NCBI GenBank assembly: GCA_008933835.1
Contig: WBUG01000021.1
Location: 1 to 46,125 of the forward strand
DNA length: 46,125 nucleotides
Direction of reading: 5' to 3'
Source: Bacteroidota bacterium
GTDB taxonomy: Bacteria > Bacteroidota > Ignavibacteria > UBA10030 > UBA8401
Numbering within the stretch: the first letter of the stretch is position 1; the number at the start of each line of letters is the position of its first letter. The translations under genes and the position numbers were made by a program. Shown piece after piece: positions 24,993 through 34,010 of this stretch. The notes beneath the pieces were generated by a model that was not told where the DNA came from, did not search any database, and saw nothing but the letters and a program-made list of their open reading frames with translations.

Positions 24993-27403
24993 CAGAGCAG
25001 TCCTTTCCGGCGCGCAGCGATGCGCGTCGCCGCCGTGGCGATGATGACGATGGTGATGGAGCTCGCCGGCATCAGGATGGCAGCCATGACGGGCGACAGT
25101 TCCCCCTGCACCGCGAAGTAGAGACCCACGGTGTTGTAGAGGAACGCGAAGACGAAGCTCGCGATGACGACACGGATGCTCGTCCGGGCGAAGGCCAGGA
25201 GGTCCGGCAGCCGGCCGAACGCCGCTCCGGCGAGGATGGCGTCGGAGGAGGGAGAGAACTGCGCCACATCCTCGGAGACGGCGATGCCGACGTCGCTGTG
25301 CAGCAGGGCGCCGGCGTCGTTCAGACCGTCCCCCACCATGAGCACTCTCCGTCCCTCCGCCTGCATGGATCCGACGGCGTTCCGCTTATCCTGCGGCAGC
25401 TGCGCGAAACGCATCTCGGTCCCGGCCGGGAAGAGCGATTCCAGGTACGGACGCTCCGCCGCGGTATCGCCGGAGAGGATGCCGAAACGGTACCGGTGCC
25501 GCAGCCGTTCCACCACCGAGGCGGTCTCGGCACGGTACCCGTGCCGGACGGCGAAGAAGCCGCGCAGCTCTCCGTCGACGGAACAGTACACCCGGCTTTC
25601 ATTGGGGATGCGTTCGGCGCCGGCAACGCTTCCGGCGAACTCCGCGGAACCGATGCGCACCGAAAGTCCGCCCGCCGTACCCGCCACGCCCCGTCCGGTC
25701 TCTTCCACGAACCCGTCGACCCGAAGCGCTTCCGACGTGAGTCCCGCGGCGATGACGGCGCTGAGGGGATGGATCGAGTTCCGCGCCACGGAACGCACGG
25801 CATGCATTTCCCGTTCGGAGAGGTTCCCGCCGTGGAACGACACGGACGAACCCTGCGGATAGGTCAGCGTCCCGGTCTTGTCGAACACGACCGTGCCGAT
25901 CTTCGCCATCCTCTCGATGACGCCGGTGTTCTTGACGTAGAATCCGTTGCGGCCGAAGATGCGCAGCGCCGTGCCGAGCGTGAACGGGATGGAGATGGCC
26001 AGCGCGCACGGGCAGGCGACGATGAGGATGCCGGTGAAGGCGTTCAAGGCGGTGGCGACGTCCGTCGGGAGCCAGTAGAGGCCGACGGCGGCCGCGAGGG
26101 TCAGAACGGCCGCGGTGAAGTACTTGCTGACGGTGTTGGAGAGTTCGGAGAGGTTCCCCTCTCCCTTCCGGCCTCCGCGGAAGTCGTTCCACAGCTGCGT
26201 GAGGTAGCTCTGCGACACCTCCTTCATCACTTCCAGTTCGATGGCTCCCCCCGTCTGCCGTCCGCCCGCATAGATCATCTCGCCGAGCACCTTCGGCACC
26301 GGTGCGGCCTCGCCCGTGACGAAGCTGTAGTCGATGAAGGCGTTCCCCTGCAGGAGCATCGCGTCGGCGGGAACGATCTCGTTGCTGCGCACGACGATGC
26401 GCTGCCCGCGCGAGAGCGCCGAGAGCGGCACGGTGGTCTCGACGCCGCCCCGCTTGGTGGTGACCGCGATGGGGAAGTACGAAGTGTAGCTGCGTTCGAA
26501 GTTCATCCGGTCGTACGTCTTGCTCTGGAAGACGCGGCCGAGGAGCAGGAAAAAGAGCAGACCGCAGAGGGAGTCGATGAAGCCGGCGCCGGAACCGGTC
26601 AGGATCTCCGCCGCGCTCCGTCCGAACAGGAGGACGATGCCGATGGCGATGGGGAGGTCGATGTTGATGACCCTCTTCCGCAGGCCGCCCCAGGCGGACC
26701 GGTAGTACTCAAGACTGCAGTACGTCGCGACCGGTATGCCGAGGAGCAGATTAAGGTAGGAGAACACCTCCCGCAGCAGCTGTTCGCTCGCGTCGACCCC
26801 GAGGTACTCCGGGAAGCTAAAGAGCATCGAGTTGCCGAAACAGAATCCGGCGATGCCGATCTTATAGTACAGGGAGCGGGTGACGTCACTGACCTCGCGC
26901 CGCTCCATCGAGTCCAGCCGGAGGTCCGGTTCGTACCCAAGACTCGACAGCAACATCACCACGGCACGGAGCGACGTGACGCGCATGTCGTACGAAACGG
27001 AAATGGTCTTCTTGAGGAAATCGACGCGGGATGACGTGACGCCGGCATCGAGCCGATAGAGGTGTTCCAACAGCCAGATACAGGAACTGCAGTGGATGGA
27101 AGGGAGCGACAGCGTGACCGAGGCGGTGCGTCCGTCCATGAAGTTCAGAAGCTTTTTCTGGACCCCCTCATCGTTGAGGTAGTCGAAGCGCATCGTTTCG
27201 ACGGGAGCGGGCTGGTTGCCAGGAGTCTTGTCGATGGCGTAATACTGACAGAGATCGTTCCGGTTGAGGATGTCGTACACCACTTTGCATCCGGAACAAC
27301 AGAACACCTTACCGTCATGGTCCACCCGGTCGCCGCGCACCGAGTCGCCGCAATGATAACATACACCGACCGCTTGGGAAGTCGAAGAGGTTTTCTCCAT
27401 CAT
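24992..27403 (-). CDS. ccoI: CcoI/FixI-type copper-transporting P-type ATPase
   Basis: 803 residues. The N-terminal Cys-rich segment CYHCGDSVRG...FCCSGCKVVYDIL is typical of FixI-type ATPases. It is followed by an HMA-like domain with CSSC (SIHCSSCIWLLEHL), eight membrane helices, the metal channel motif VACPCALAISIPF, the phosphorylation motif DKTGTLTYP, the TGE actuator loop (FVTGEAAPV) and GDGLNDAGAL. It supplies copper for the oxidase CuB centre. It is the first gene of the cbb3 operon, with 123 bases of AT-rich leader before it. Confidence 0.95.
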   Translation of the reverse strand: MMEKTSSTSQAVGVCYHCGDSVRGDRVDHDGKVFCCSGCKVVYDILNRNDLCQYYAIDKTPGNQPAPVETMRFDYLNDEGVQKKLLNFMDGRTASVTLSLPSIHCSSCIWLLEHLYRLDAGVTSSRVDFLKKTISVSYDMRVTSLRAVVMLLSSLGYEPDLRLDSMERREVSDVTRSLYYKIGIAGFCFGNSMLFSFPEYLGVDASEQLLREVFSYLNLLLGIPVATYCSLEYYRSAWGGLRKRVINIDLPIAIGIVLLFGRSAAEILTGSGAGFIDSLCGLLFFLLLGRVFQSKTYDRMNFERSYTSYFPIAVTTKRGGVETTVPLSALSRGQRIVVRSNEIVPADAMLLQGNAFIDYSFVTGEAAPVPKVLGEMIYAGGRQTGGAIELEVMKEVSQSYLTQLWNDFRGGRKGEGNLSELSNTVSKYFTAAVLTLAAAVGLYWLPTDVATALNAFTGILIVACPCALAISIPFTLGTALRIFGRNGFYVKNTGVIERMAKIGTVVFDKTGTLTYPQGSSVSFHGGNLSEREMHAVRSVARNSIHPLSAVIAAGLTSEALRVDGFVEETGRGVAGTAGGLSVRIGSAEFAGSVAGAERIPNESRVYCSVDGELRGFFAVRHGYRAETASVVERLRHRYRFGILSGDTAAERPYLESLFPAGTEMRFAQLPQDKRNAVGSMQAEGRRVLMVGDGLNDAGALLHSDVGIAVSEDVAQFSPSSDAILAGAAFGRLPDLLAFARTSIRVVIASFVFAFLYNTVGLYFAVQGELSPVMAAILMPASSITIVIIATAATRIAARRKGLL

Positions 27404-27526
27404 ACCGTGTGTGAAATCGGCAACAATAATGCCAAAAAAGAGGGGTAAAATGGATACAATTGACCGATTATTCCCCCCGTTTTTGCATCGTTGACAATGA
27501 TAAAGAGGGGTTTCCCAGAAATAGAA

Positions 27527-28363
27527 CTAAATGAGTTCTATGTCTGGCACGTGTGGAATGATGCCTTTCTCGTGGCCGAGACGGAAGAGGAGTTCGAGCG
27601 CCTTTCGTCCGTTCTCGCCCATGTCGATGGTGAGTTCGCTGACGTACATCTTCACGAACTTCTCTCCGAGCGAGAGGTCGATGCCGCGTCCCCACTTCAT
27701 GGCGTAGGGGATGGATTCGTTCTGGTGTTCGTACCCGTACCGGATGCTCTCCTTCAATCCGCGCGAGAGCGCCGTCCCCATCGTGCGGCCCAGGTCCTTC
27801 CGCACCACATCCAGGCCGAGCGGCAGCGGAAGTCCGCCGGTCCGTTCGTTCCAGAACTCGCCGAAGTCGAGGATCTTGTTGAACCCTTCGGCGCCGTACG
27901 TGAGCTGTCCCTCATGGATGAGCAGACCGGCGTCGAACTCTCCCGAGTCGACGCGGGCCATGATCTCGTCGAACGGGACGTCCACATGCTCGATCCCTTC
28001 GGTGAAGATGCGGAACAGCAGCGTGGCGGTGGTGAGCCTCCCCGGTGTGGCGACGCGTTTCCCCTTCAGCTGGTCGAGCGTCGTGTACTTCTTGGAGACG
28101 ATGACGGGGCCGTACCCTTCGCCCATGCTCGCTCCGGTCACCATCACCCAGTACTTGTCCGCCACGTACGGATACGTGTGCGCCGAGATGGCGGTGACTT
28201 CGAGCTCTCCCTGCATGGCGCGGACGTTAAGGGACTGGATGTCTTCGAGCATGTGCTCGATGGTGATGCCCTCGAGCTTCACCTTCTCGCTGGCGAGGCC
28301 GTAGAACATGAACGCGTCGTCGGGATCGGGACTGTGTCCCACTTTGATGATACGGTCAGCCAT
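27527..28363 (-). CDS. mqnD: MqnD-like 1,4-dihydroxy-6-naphthoate synthase (menaquinone, futalosine route)
   Basis: 278 residues with a periplasmic-binding-protein fold but no signal peptide. Family marks are KVGHSPDPDDAFMFYGL near the N-terminus, LNVRAMQGELEVTAISAHTYPYV, GYGPVIVSKKY, RVATPGRLTTATLL, and DAGLLIHEGQLTYG containing the conserved His. MqnD forms 1,4-dihydroxy-6-naphthoate from cyclic de-hypoxanthine futalosine. MqnA has the same fold, but the SPDPDDAF and IHEGQL motifs favour MqnD. It starts 3 bases after the ubiE stop, forming a menaquinone operon. Confidence 0.85.
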   Translation of the reverse strand: MADRIIKVGHSPDPDDAFMFYGLASEKVKLEGITIEHMLEDIQSLNVRAMQGELEVTAISAHTYPYVADKYWVMVTGASMGEGYGPVIVSKKYTTLDQLKGKRVATPGRLTTATLLFRIFTEGIEHVDVPFDEIMARVDSGEFDAGLLIHEGQLTYGAEGFNKILDFGEFWNERTGGLPLPLGLDVVRKDLGRTMGTALSRGLKESIRYGYEHQNESIPYAMKWGRGIDLSLGEKFVKMYVSELTIDMGENGRKALELLFRLGHEKGIIPHVPDIELI

Positions 28364-28366
28364 GGA

Positions 28367-29062
28367 TCACTTCACTCCGGTATAGATGGTGGCGATGCCC
28401 GCGGTGAGCCGCCGTTCGCGCAGGGAGGAGAATCCCGCGCGGCCGAGCCGCATCAGGAAGTCCGCCCCGTCGGGGAACGACATCACCGTATCGGGAAGGT
28501 ATTGGTAGGCCTGCCGGTCGCGGGAGATGAAGCGGCCGATGAGCGGCAGGACGTTCCTGAAATAGAAGAGATACAGTTGTCGGAACGGGAAGCGGCGGGG
28601 ACGGGAGAACTCCAGCACCACGATGCGTCCGCCGGGCCGCAGCACGCGGCACATTTCGGAGAGCCCCTTGTCCAAATCCTCGAAGTTGCGCGCACCGAAC
28701 GCGACGATTGCGGCATCGAACGAGGCGTCCGGAAACGCCAGCGCCTCGGCCTCGCCGGTCTCGAGGCGGATGCGGTCCGTCCAGCCGCGCCTGGCCACTT
28801 TCCGGCGGCCGATCTCGAGCATCGGCTCCGAGATGTCCACGCCGATGATGCTCTTCGGTCCGCTCCGCATCGCTGCAATGGCGAAATCGGCGGTCCCCGT
28901 CGCGACATCGAGGATGCGCTCCGGCCGCTCCTCCGTCATCAGTTGCACGGCCGCACGACGCCAGTACAGGTCGATGCCGCCGCTCAACAGGTGGTTGAGC
29001 AGGTCGTACCGGTAGGCGATGCCGTCGAAGAGGGAGCGGACGTAGGCTTTTTCCATAAGCAT
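28367..29062 (-). CDS. ubiE: Demethylmenaquinone methyltransferase UbiE/MenG
   Basis: 231 residues of a class I SAM methyltransferase. UbiE signature segments are VRSLFDGIAYRYDLLNHLLSGGIDLYWRR, SAM motif I ILDVATGTADFAIAA, IIGVDISEPMLEIGRRK, and the UbiE-specific AIVAFGARNFEDLDKGLSEMCRVLRPGGRIVVLEFSRP and Y-YLPDTVMSFP. It carries out the last methylation of menaquinone. An in-frame ATG two codons later (29056) is an equally good start. Paired with mqnD. Confidence 0.95.
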   Translation of the reverse strand: MLMEKAYVRSLFDGIAYRYDLLNHLLSGGIDLYWRRAAVQLMTEERPERILDVATGTADFAIAAMRSGPKSIIGVDISEPMLEIGRRKVARRGWTDRIRLETGEAEALAFPDASFDAAIVAFGARNFEDLDKGLSEMCRVLRPGGRIVVLEFSRPRRFPFRQLYLFYFRNVLPLIGRFISRDRQAYQYLPDTVMSFPDGADFLMRLGRAGFSSLRERRLTAGIATIYTGVK

Positions 29063-29134
29063 GACAATATACGGAATTTTTCCCGTTGTTCGGGAGGAAA
29101 TTGGAATTCCCCGCGCTCTTCAGTACCTTGATGC

Positions 29135-30007
29135 ATGCGGCCGTACCTCTTCATCATCGTCATCGGACTTCTTCCGCTCCGCGCGCAGGAGCCTCACGGC
29201 AACGGTCCGGGGCGGAAGGAGATCGTCGCCGGCGTGCTCATCGGTTATTCGGCCCTGTCGTTCTACACGGAGTACCAATGGTGGTGGAACGGGAACTACC
29301 ATGCGTTCCGGTACGAGGATGACGGGTTCCTGCACAACTACAGTCTGGGGGTGGACAAGGCGGGACACTTCTACACGTCGTACCTGTATTTCACGGCGGT
29401 CTCGGAGCTGATGACCTGGGCGGAGTTCGATGAATCGACCGTCCTTGCCGTCGCGGTGGCGATGCCGCTCACCCACGCGCTCTCCATCGAGATCGGGGAC
29501 GGATTCTCCACCTATGCCTTCTCGGGCGTCGACCTGGCGGCGAACGTGCTGGGCATCGGTTTCGGCGCGCTGCAGCGCCGGGTCCCCTTCTTCCGCAACT
29601 TCACCGTCAAGTGGAGCTACTATCCCTCCGGCATCGTCCCCTTCGACCGGCACTACCGGCTGACGGACGATTACGACGGACACATCTACTGGCTGAGCTG
29701 GAACGTGCACGGAACCCTGCCGGAGGAGTGGAAGTCCTACTGGCCGACGTTCCTCAACATCGCGGTCGGCTACGGCGGACGGAACATCTCCGGACGCCCC
29801 GCGTACATCGGCGCGCCCATCGCGCCGCCCGGACCGCCGGAACGGAAGTTCGCCGTCGCACTGGACCTGAACCTGCGCTCGTTCGAGATGGAGCCGGGCG
29901 CTCTCCGGGCGCTCCGCAACACGGCGGACCTGTTCAAACTACCGGCGCCGGGGATGCGGTCCACCGGTGCGTCGTCCCCCGAACTCTCCCCCCTTCTGCT
30001 GAACTAG
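29135..30007 (+). CDS. DUF2279 (YfiM-like) family protein
   Basis: 290 residues with an N-terminal hydrophobic signal (LFIIVIGLLPLRA). The core has the DUF2279-like features SALSFYTEYQWWWNGNYHAF, LGVDKAGHFYTSYLYFTAVSEL, MPLTHALSIEIGDGFSTYAFSGVDLAANVLGIGFGAL and a long aromatic-rich tail typical of cell-envelope proteins. Function is unknown. Its TAG stop shares the CTAG at 30004-30007 with the convergent arfB gene, so the two coding regions overlap tail to tail by 4 bases. Confidence 0.75.
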   Translation: MRPYLFIIVIGLLPLRAQEPHGNGPGRKEIVAGVLIGYSALSFYTEYQWWWNGNYHAFRYEDDGFLHNYSLGVDKAGHFYTSYLYFTAVSELMTWAEFDESTVLAVAVAMPLTHALSIEIGDGFSTYAFSGVDLAANVLGIGFGALQRRVPFFRNFTVKWSYYPSGIVPFDRHYRLTDDYDGHIYWLSWNVHGTLPEEWKSYWPTFLNIAVGYGGRNISGRPAYIGAPIAPPGPPERKFAVALDLNLRSFEMEPGALRALRNTADLFKLPAPGMRSTGASSPELSPLLLN

Positions 30008-30429
30008 TCGGCGGAGGGACGCTCCCGCCGCAGACGCTTCGTATCGCCCCGCCGTTTCTTCCCTTCCACCCGTTCCCGTTTCGATGACGCCGTAGGCCGG
30101 GTCGCCCGCCGCGCCTTCTCCTCCTTCAGTCCTTCGAGGAACATCTCACGCACACGCTCTTCCGCCTCCATCCGGTTCTGCCACTGACTGCGCGAACCCT
30201 GAGCGACGACGCGGAGGAGACCCGCGGCATCGACGGCATGGCCGAGCCGCCGGAGCAGACGCTGCCGCGCCCCGTTGGACATCGGCACCTCAGCGAGCGT
30301 GACGGAGAGCTCCACACGGGTGGAGACTTTGTTCACGTGCTGTCCCCCTTTCCCGCCGCTGCGGGTGAAGCGAAGACGCACGGCGGAGGCGGGAACGGTG
30401 ATACGGTCGTTGATGATGATGTCGTCCAT
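30004..30429 (-). CDS. arfB: ArfB/YaeJ-type peptidyl-tRNA hydrolase for ribosome rescue
   Basis: 141 residues: a release-factor catalytic domain with RFTRSGGKGGQHVNKVSTRVEL (GGQ at residues 28-30), and a basic C-terminal tail (KRERVEGKKRRGDTKRLRRER) that in ArfB enters the empty mRNA channel. There is no codon-recognition domain. It rescues stalled ribosomes. Ends on a shared CTAG with the convergent gene; a hairpin at 30437-30461 separates it from the upstream gene. Confidence 0.93.
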   Translation of the reverse strand: MDDIIINDRITVPASAVRLRFTRSGGKGGQHVNKVSTRVELSVTLAEVPMSNGARQRLLRRLGHAVDAAGLLRVVAQGSRSQWQNRMEAEERVREMFLEGLKEEKARRATRPTASSKRERVEGKKRRGDTKRLRRERPSAD

Positions 30430-30436
30430 AAAGACG

Positions 30437-30461
30437 AAGGACCGCCGACAGGGCGGTCCTT
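30437..30461 (-). terminator. Hairpin between the enoyl-reductase-like gene and arfB
   Basis: Perfect 10-bp stem AAGGACCGCC / GGCGGTCCTT with a GACAG loop. On the minus strand only a broken T tract (CGTCTTTA) follows, so it may be a weak terminator or a transcript-processing point that lowers arfB expression. Confidence 0.5.
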
Positions 30462-30492
30462 CACGTGTTCGGTCCGTTTCAGGGTCGGCCGG

Positions 30493-31320
30493 TCATTCCG
30501 GAGCGCCGATGAACTCGACCACATCCTCTCCGCCGTCCACGCCGATGGTGTTGCCAGAAACGAAGAAGGCATCGTCATGCGAGAGGAGCGAGATGGCCTT
30601 GGCGACCGCTTCCGGCGTGGTGAGCATCAGCGAAGGATTCTTGGACTTCGCCAGCTCGATCATCTTCTTGGCGCCGGGGATCTTCGCGAGCGCCGCCGTT
30701 TCGGTGACACCGGCCATGATGGCATTGGCGGTGATGCCGTACGGGCCCAGTTCGAGCGCCAGTTGACGGATGTACGATTCGGAGGCCGCTTTGGCCGCGG
30801 AGACCGCGCCGTAATCGGGGAACTGCGAGGTGCCGCCGGAACTGGTCATGGTGTAGATGCGGCTGCCGCGCTTCAGGAAGCCGCTGTTGAAGGCGGCCTG
30901 CGTCCAGTAGATGAGGCAGTTCGCCATCACGTCCATCGTCATTTCGATCTGCGCCTGCGTGAGCTGGTTCTTCGGGTCTTTCGACACGAACGGCTTGAGC
31001 GACCCGAACGCGAGGGAGTGCATGACCACCTTCACCCGGGATTCGGGAGCCGTGAGCTCCTTCGACAGGGCGTCCATCACCTCTCTCCGCTTCTCCGGGT
31101 CCGAGGCGTTCATATTGAAGAACATCGTCTTCACGCCGTTCGCTTCGCAGTCCGCCTTCACCTTTTCGGCGTTGGGGATGGTCGCCGCGCGGTCCAGATG
31201 GACCCCGCAGATGTTCATCCCGTGACGCGACAACTCCACGGCGGTGGCCCCTCCGAATCCGCTGGAAGCCCCCAAAATGATCGCCCAATCGGTGTTCTTG
31301 AATCGATAGTCAACAGACAC
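30493..31320 (-). CDS. SDR-family enoyl-ACP reductase-like protein (FabI/FabL type)
   Basis: 275 residues. Rossmann start WAIILGASSGFGGATAVEL, then VMHSLAFGSLKPF, which recalls the HS(I/L)AF motif of enoyl-ACP reductases, and YGAVSAAKAASESYIRQLALELGPYGITANAI with the Y-x6-K spacing of FabI/FabL rather than the YxxxK of FabG. The C-terminal VSGNTIGVDGG also fits FabL. It probably reduces trans-2-enoyl-ACP in fatty acid elongation, but an alternative SDR substrate cannot be excluded. A promoter candidate overlaps the glmS end upstream (31352-31380). Confidence 0.65.
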   Translation of the reverse strand: MSVDYRFKNTDWAIILGASSGFGGATAVELSRHGMNICGVHLDRAATIPNAEKVKADCEANGVKTMFFNMNASDPEKRREVMDALSKELTAPESRVKVVMHSLAFGSLKPFVSKDPKNQLTQAQIEMTMDVMANCLIYWTQAAFNSGFLKRGSRIYTMTSSGGTSQFPDYGAVSAAKAASESYIRQLALELGPYGITANAIMAGVTETAALAKIPGAKKMIELAKSKNPSLMLTTPEAVAKAISLLSHDDAFFVSGNTIGVDGGEDVVEFIGAPE

Positions 31321-31351
31321 GGTGTATCCTCATGTAATGGATGTGATGAGG

Positions 31352-31380
31352 AAAATACGTGTTTTCCCCCAATTATTCAA
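31352..31380 (-). promoter_or_regulatory. Putative promoter of the enoyl-reductase-like gene
   Basis: On the minus strand TTGAAT (31380-31375) and TATTTT (31357-31352) are 17 bases apart, in the 61-base gap after glmS. The GGAAAA/TTTTCC inverted repeat at 31350-31367 overlaps it and could instead end the glmS transcript. Confidence 0.4.
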
Positions 31381-31381
31381 C

Positions 31382-33214
31382 CTATTCCACCGTCACGCTC
31401 TTGGCCAGATTCCTCGGCTGGTCCACGTTGCACCCCCGGAGAACGGCGATATGGTACGCCAGCAGCTGCAGCGGGATGACGTTCAGGATGGGCGAGAGCA
31501 TGTCCGCCGTCTGCGGCACAAGAATGATATGGTCGGCGAGGTCCTTCAGGTGGTCCGTCTCGTTCGCGATGGCGATGACCCGTCCCTTCCGCGCCTTCAC
31601 CTCCTGGATGTTGGAGATGACCTTGTCGTACGTGGAATCTTTGGTGGCGATGACGACCACCGGCATGTTCTCGTCGATGAGGGCGATAGGACCGTGCTTC
31701 ATCTCGGCGGCCGGATACCCTTCGGCATGGATGTAGGAGATCTCCTTCAGCTTGAGCGCCCCTTCGAGGGCGACGGGGAAGTTGTACCCGCGGCCAAGGT
31801 AGAGGAAGTTGGAGGTGTCCTTGAACTCCTGTGCGATGGCACGGACGGCGTCGGCGTTGCGGAGGATCGCCTCCGCCTTCTCCGGAAGGGCGAGCATCTC
31901 CTCGCTGACGATCCGTCCCTGCTCGGCGGTCATGGTGCCGCGCTGCCGCGACACGAGGAGCGTGATGAGGGAGAGGACCACCAGCTGCGAGGTGAAGGCC
32001 TTGGTGGACGCCACGCCGATCTCCGGACCGGCGTGGATGTACACGCCCCCCTGGCTCTCCCGCGCGATGGTGCTGCCGACCACGTTGCAGATGCCGAGCA
32101 CCGACGCCCCCTTCGTCTTCGCCTCGCGGAGCGCAGCGAGGGTGTCGGCCGTCTCTCCGCTCTGGCTGATGAGGAAGAGAAGGTCCGTCGGACGGACGAT
32201 GGGATTGCGGTACCGGAACTCCGACGCGTACTCCACTTCGACAGGGACTTTTGCGTACTGCTCGAGCATGTACTCGCCCACCAGACCGGCATGCCAGGAG
32301 GTGCCGCAGGCGGTGATGATCATCCGCTGGGCGCTCTCGAGCAGGAGCATCACGTCGCGCAGTCCGCTGAGCTTCGCCGTCCCCTCCGCCGCCAGCACCC
32401 GCCCCCGCATCGCGTTCCGCAGCGTCTCGGGCTGCTCCATGATCTCCTTCAGCATGAAGTGGTCGTATCCCCCCTTCTCGATCTCGCCGATGTCGAAGGT
32501 GACCTGATGGACCTGTTTGACGATGTCCACATTATCGATGGTCTTCGTCTCGAACCGGTCCTTCGTCAGCACCGCCATTTCGCCGTCCTCAAGGTAGACC
32601 ACGTGCCGCGTGTACGGAACGATCGCCGCCGCGTCCGATGCGGCGAAATGCTCCCCCTCCCCCACGCCGATGATGAGCGGGCTCCCCTTCCGCGCCACGA
32701 TGATCCTGTCCGGTTCCTGGGACGAGACCACGGCCACGCCGTAAGTGCCGTCCACCTGCCGCAGCGCCAGCCGGACAGCGGTCTCGAGGTCGCCGGTGAC
32801 CTTCTTCATCTCCTGCACCAGATGAACCAGCGCCTCAGTGTCCGTCGCGGAAACGAACACATAGCCGAGCTTCTCCAGTTTGGCGCGGATGGAACGGTAG
32901 TTCTCGATGATGCCGTTGTGGATCAGCGCGACGGTGCCGTCGTGGCTCACGTGCGGATGGGCGTTCACATCGCTCGGTTCCCCGTGCGTGGCCCAGCGCG
33001 TATGCCCGATGCCGACCGCGCCGTCGTACCGGTCCGGCGGCGCGGTCCGTTCGAGCTCCGACACCTTTCCGACCTTCTTTTGGACCTTCAGCTCTCCTCC
33101 GCGCAGCACCGCGATGCCGGACGAATCGTACCCCCGGTACTCGAGACGCTTGAGCCCGTCGATGAGCATCGGCAGCGCCGTTCTCGTCCCGACATATCCG
33201 ACAATTCCGCACAT
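31382..33214 (-). CDS. glmS: Glutamine-fructose-6-phosphate aminotransferase
   Basis: 610 residues of normal length. The N-terminal glutaminase domain begins MCGIVGYVG (Cys2 nucleophile after Met removal) with LKRLEYRGYDSSGIAV and HTRWATHGEPSDVNAHPH. Two SIS sugar-phosphate domains follow (ITACGTSWHAGLVGEYML, FLISQSGETADTLAALREAK, FLGRGYNFPVALEGALKLKEISYIHAEGYPAAEMKHGPIAL). The C-terminus ends in DQPRNLAKSVTVE, which is diagnostic. It makes glucosamine-6-phosphate for cell-wall and LPS synthesis. It lies 15 bases after pgeF. Confidence 0.98.
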   Translation of the reverse strand: MCGIVGYVGTRTALPMLIDGLKRLEYRGYDSSGIAVLRGGELKVQKKVGKVSELERTAPPDRYDGAVGIGHTRWATHGEPSDVNAHPHVSHDGTVALIHNGIIENYRSIRAKLEKLGYVFVSATDTEALVHLVQEMKKVTGDLETAVRLALRQVDGTYGVAVVSSQEPDRIIVARKGSPLIIGVGEGEHFAASDAAAIVPYTRHVVYLEDGEMAVLTKDRFETKTIDNVDIVKQVHQVTFDIGEIEKGGYDHFMLKEIMEQPETLRNAMRGRVLAAEGTAKLSGLRDVMLLLESAQRMIITACGTSWHAGLVGEYMLEQYAKVPVEVEYASEFRYRNPIVRPTDLLFLISQSGETADTLAALREAKTKGASVLGICNVVGSTIARESQGGVYIHAGPEIGVASTKAFTSQLVVLSLITLLVSRQRGTMTAEQGRIVSEEMLALPEKAEAILRNADAVRAIAQEFKDTSNFLYLGRGYNFPVALEGALKLKEISYIHAEGYPAAEMKHGPIALIDENMPVVVIATKDSTYDKVISNIQEVKARKGRVIAIANETDHLKDLADHIILVPQTADMLSPILNVIPLQLLAYHIAVLRGCNVDQPRNLAKSVTVE

Positions 33215-33229
33215 ACACTCTACTCCGTA

Positions 33230-33964
33230 TTAATGGATCAGCCCGATCACCGCCGCCATCCGGCCCGAAACCAGACCGTCCCGTCGATAGGAATGGTACA
33301 GTTCGTTGTGGATGGTGCAGTCAGGATGGACCTCAATATGGGATTCCTGCATCCCAGACGCAAGCATCTGCAGCACATTGGTCCGTTTCACATCGAGCAG
33401 GAATTTCCCTCCATCCTTCGGCACAGCGCATTCGGCCGGGAACCGTGCGGCCACGTCCGTCCCGACTTCGTAGCAACAACCTCCCGCCGACGGGCCGACG
33501 AACGCCTTCAATTCCGACGGTTCGCACCGCCACCGTTCCGCCATCATGTCGAGCGCGCGCCGAACGATACCGGCGGCCGTCCCGCGCCATCCGGCATGCA
33601 CGGCCGCGATGACGCGGCGCCGCGGGTCGAAGAGGAGCACCGGCGTGCAGTCGGCCACCGTCACCCCGAGCACGGCGGACGTTCCGTCCGTCACCAATCC
33701 GTCGCACGACGGCTGAACGGACGGTCCGGTGCAGTACCGGACAACGTCGGTGTGCTCCTGCCCCGGCAGCACGACGGACGATGCCGCGACACCGGCCACT
33801 TCGAAGAAGCGGCGCCGGTTCTCGCGAACGTTCTCCGGATCGTCGCCGACCCTGAACGAGATGTTCAGGTCGAGCGCCGGACCGCTGACGCCCCCGTTGC
33901 GGGTGCTCATCGCGGCGATGACGCCGTCGCCGGGACCGAAGATGGCGGGACGGATGATGGTCAT
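33230..33964 (-). CDS. pgeF: PgeF/YfiH laccase-domain protein (peptidoglycan editing factor)
   Basis: 244 residues. Conserved metal-site motifs of the family are VLPGQEHTDVVRY (His), GVTVADCTPVLLFD (Cys), AAVHAGWRGTAAGIV (His) and GPSAGGCCYEVG. YfiH proteins act as purine nucleoside-metabolising oxidoreductases and prevent incorporation of wrong residues into peptidoglycan. Position just upstream of glmS fits the peptidoglycan role. A hairpin (33975-34001) lies between it and pyrC. Confidence 0.9.
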   Translation of the reverse strand: MTIIRPAIFGPGDGVIAAMSTRNGGVSGPALDLNISFRVGDDPENVRENRRRFFEVAGVAASSVVLPGQEHTDVVRYCTGPSVQPSCDGLVTDGTSAVLGVTVADCTPVLLFDPRRRVIAAVHAGWRGTAAGIVRRALDMMAERWRCEPSELKAFVGPSAGGCCYEVGTDVAARFPAECAVPKDGGKFLLDVKRTNVLQMLASGMQESHIEVHPDCTIHNELYHSYRRDGLVSGRMAAVIGLIH

Positions 33965-33974
33965 AGAGACAGCA

Positions 33975-34001
33975 CGGCCTTCCGGTCATCCCGGAAGGCC
34001 G
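33975..34001 (-). terminator. Strong hairpin between pyrC and pgeF
   Basis: Perfect 11-bp stem CGGCCTTCCGG / CCGGAAGGCCG with a 5-base loop, 9 bases after the pyrC stop. No T-run follows on the minus strand, so it may be a processing site or partial terminator rather than a full one. Confidence 0.5.
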
Positions 34002-34010
34002 CGTCCTTGT

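Noticed and set aside
29099-29134. TTGGAA-N17-TACCTT as a promoter for the DUF2279-like gene
   Set aside because: The -10 would end only a few bases before the ATG, requiring a leaderless mRNA; evidence too thin for a feature.
33181-33229. glmS ribozyme or GlcN6P riboswitch upstream of glmS
   Set aside because: Only 15 bases separate pgeF from glmS, far too short for the ribozyme, and no matching fold is seen.
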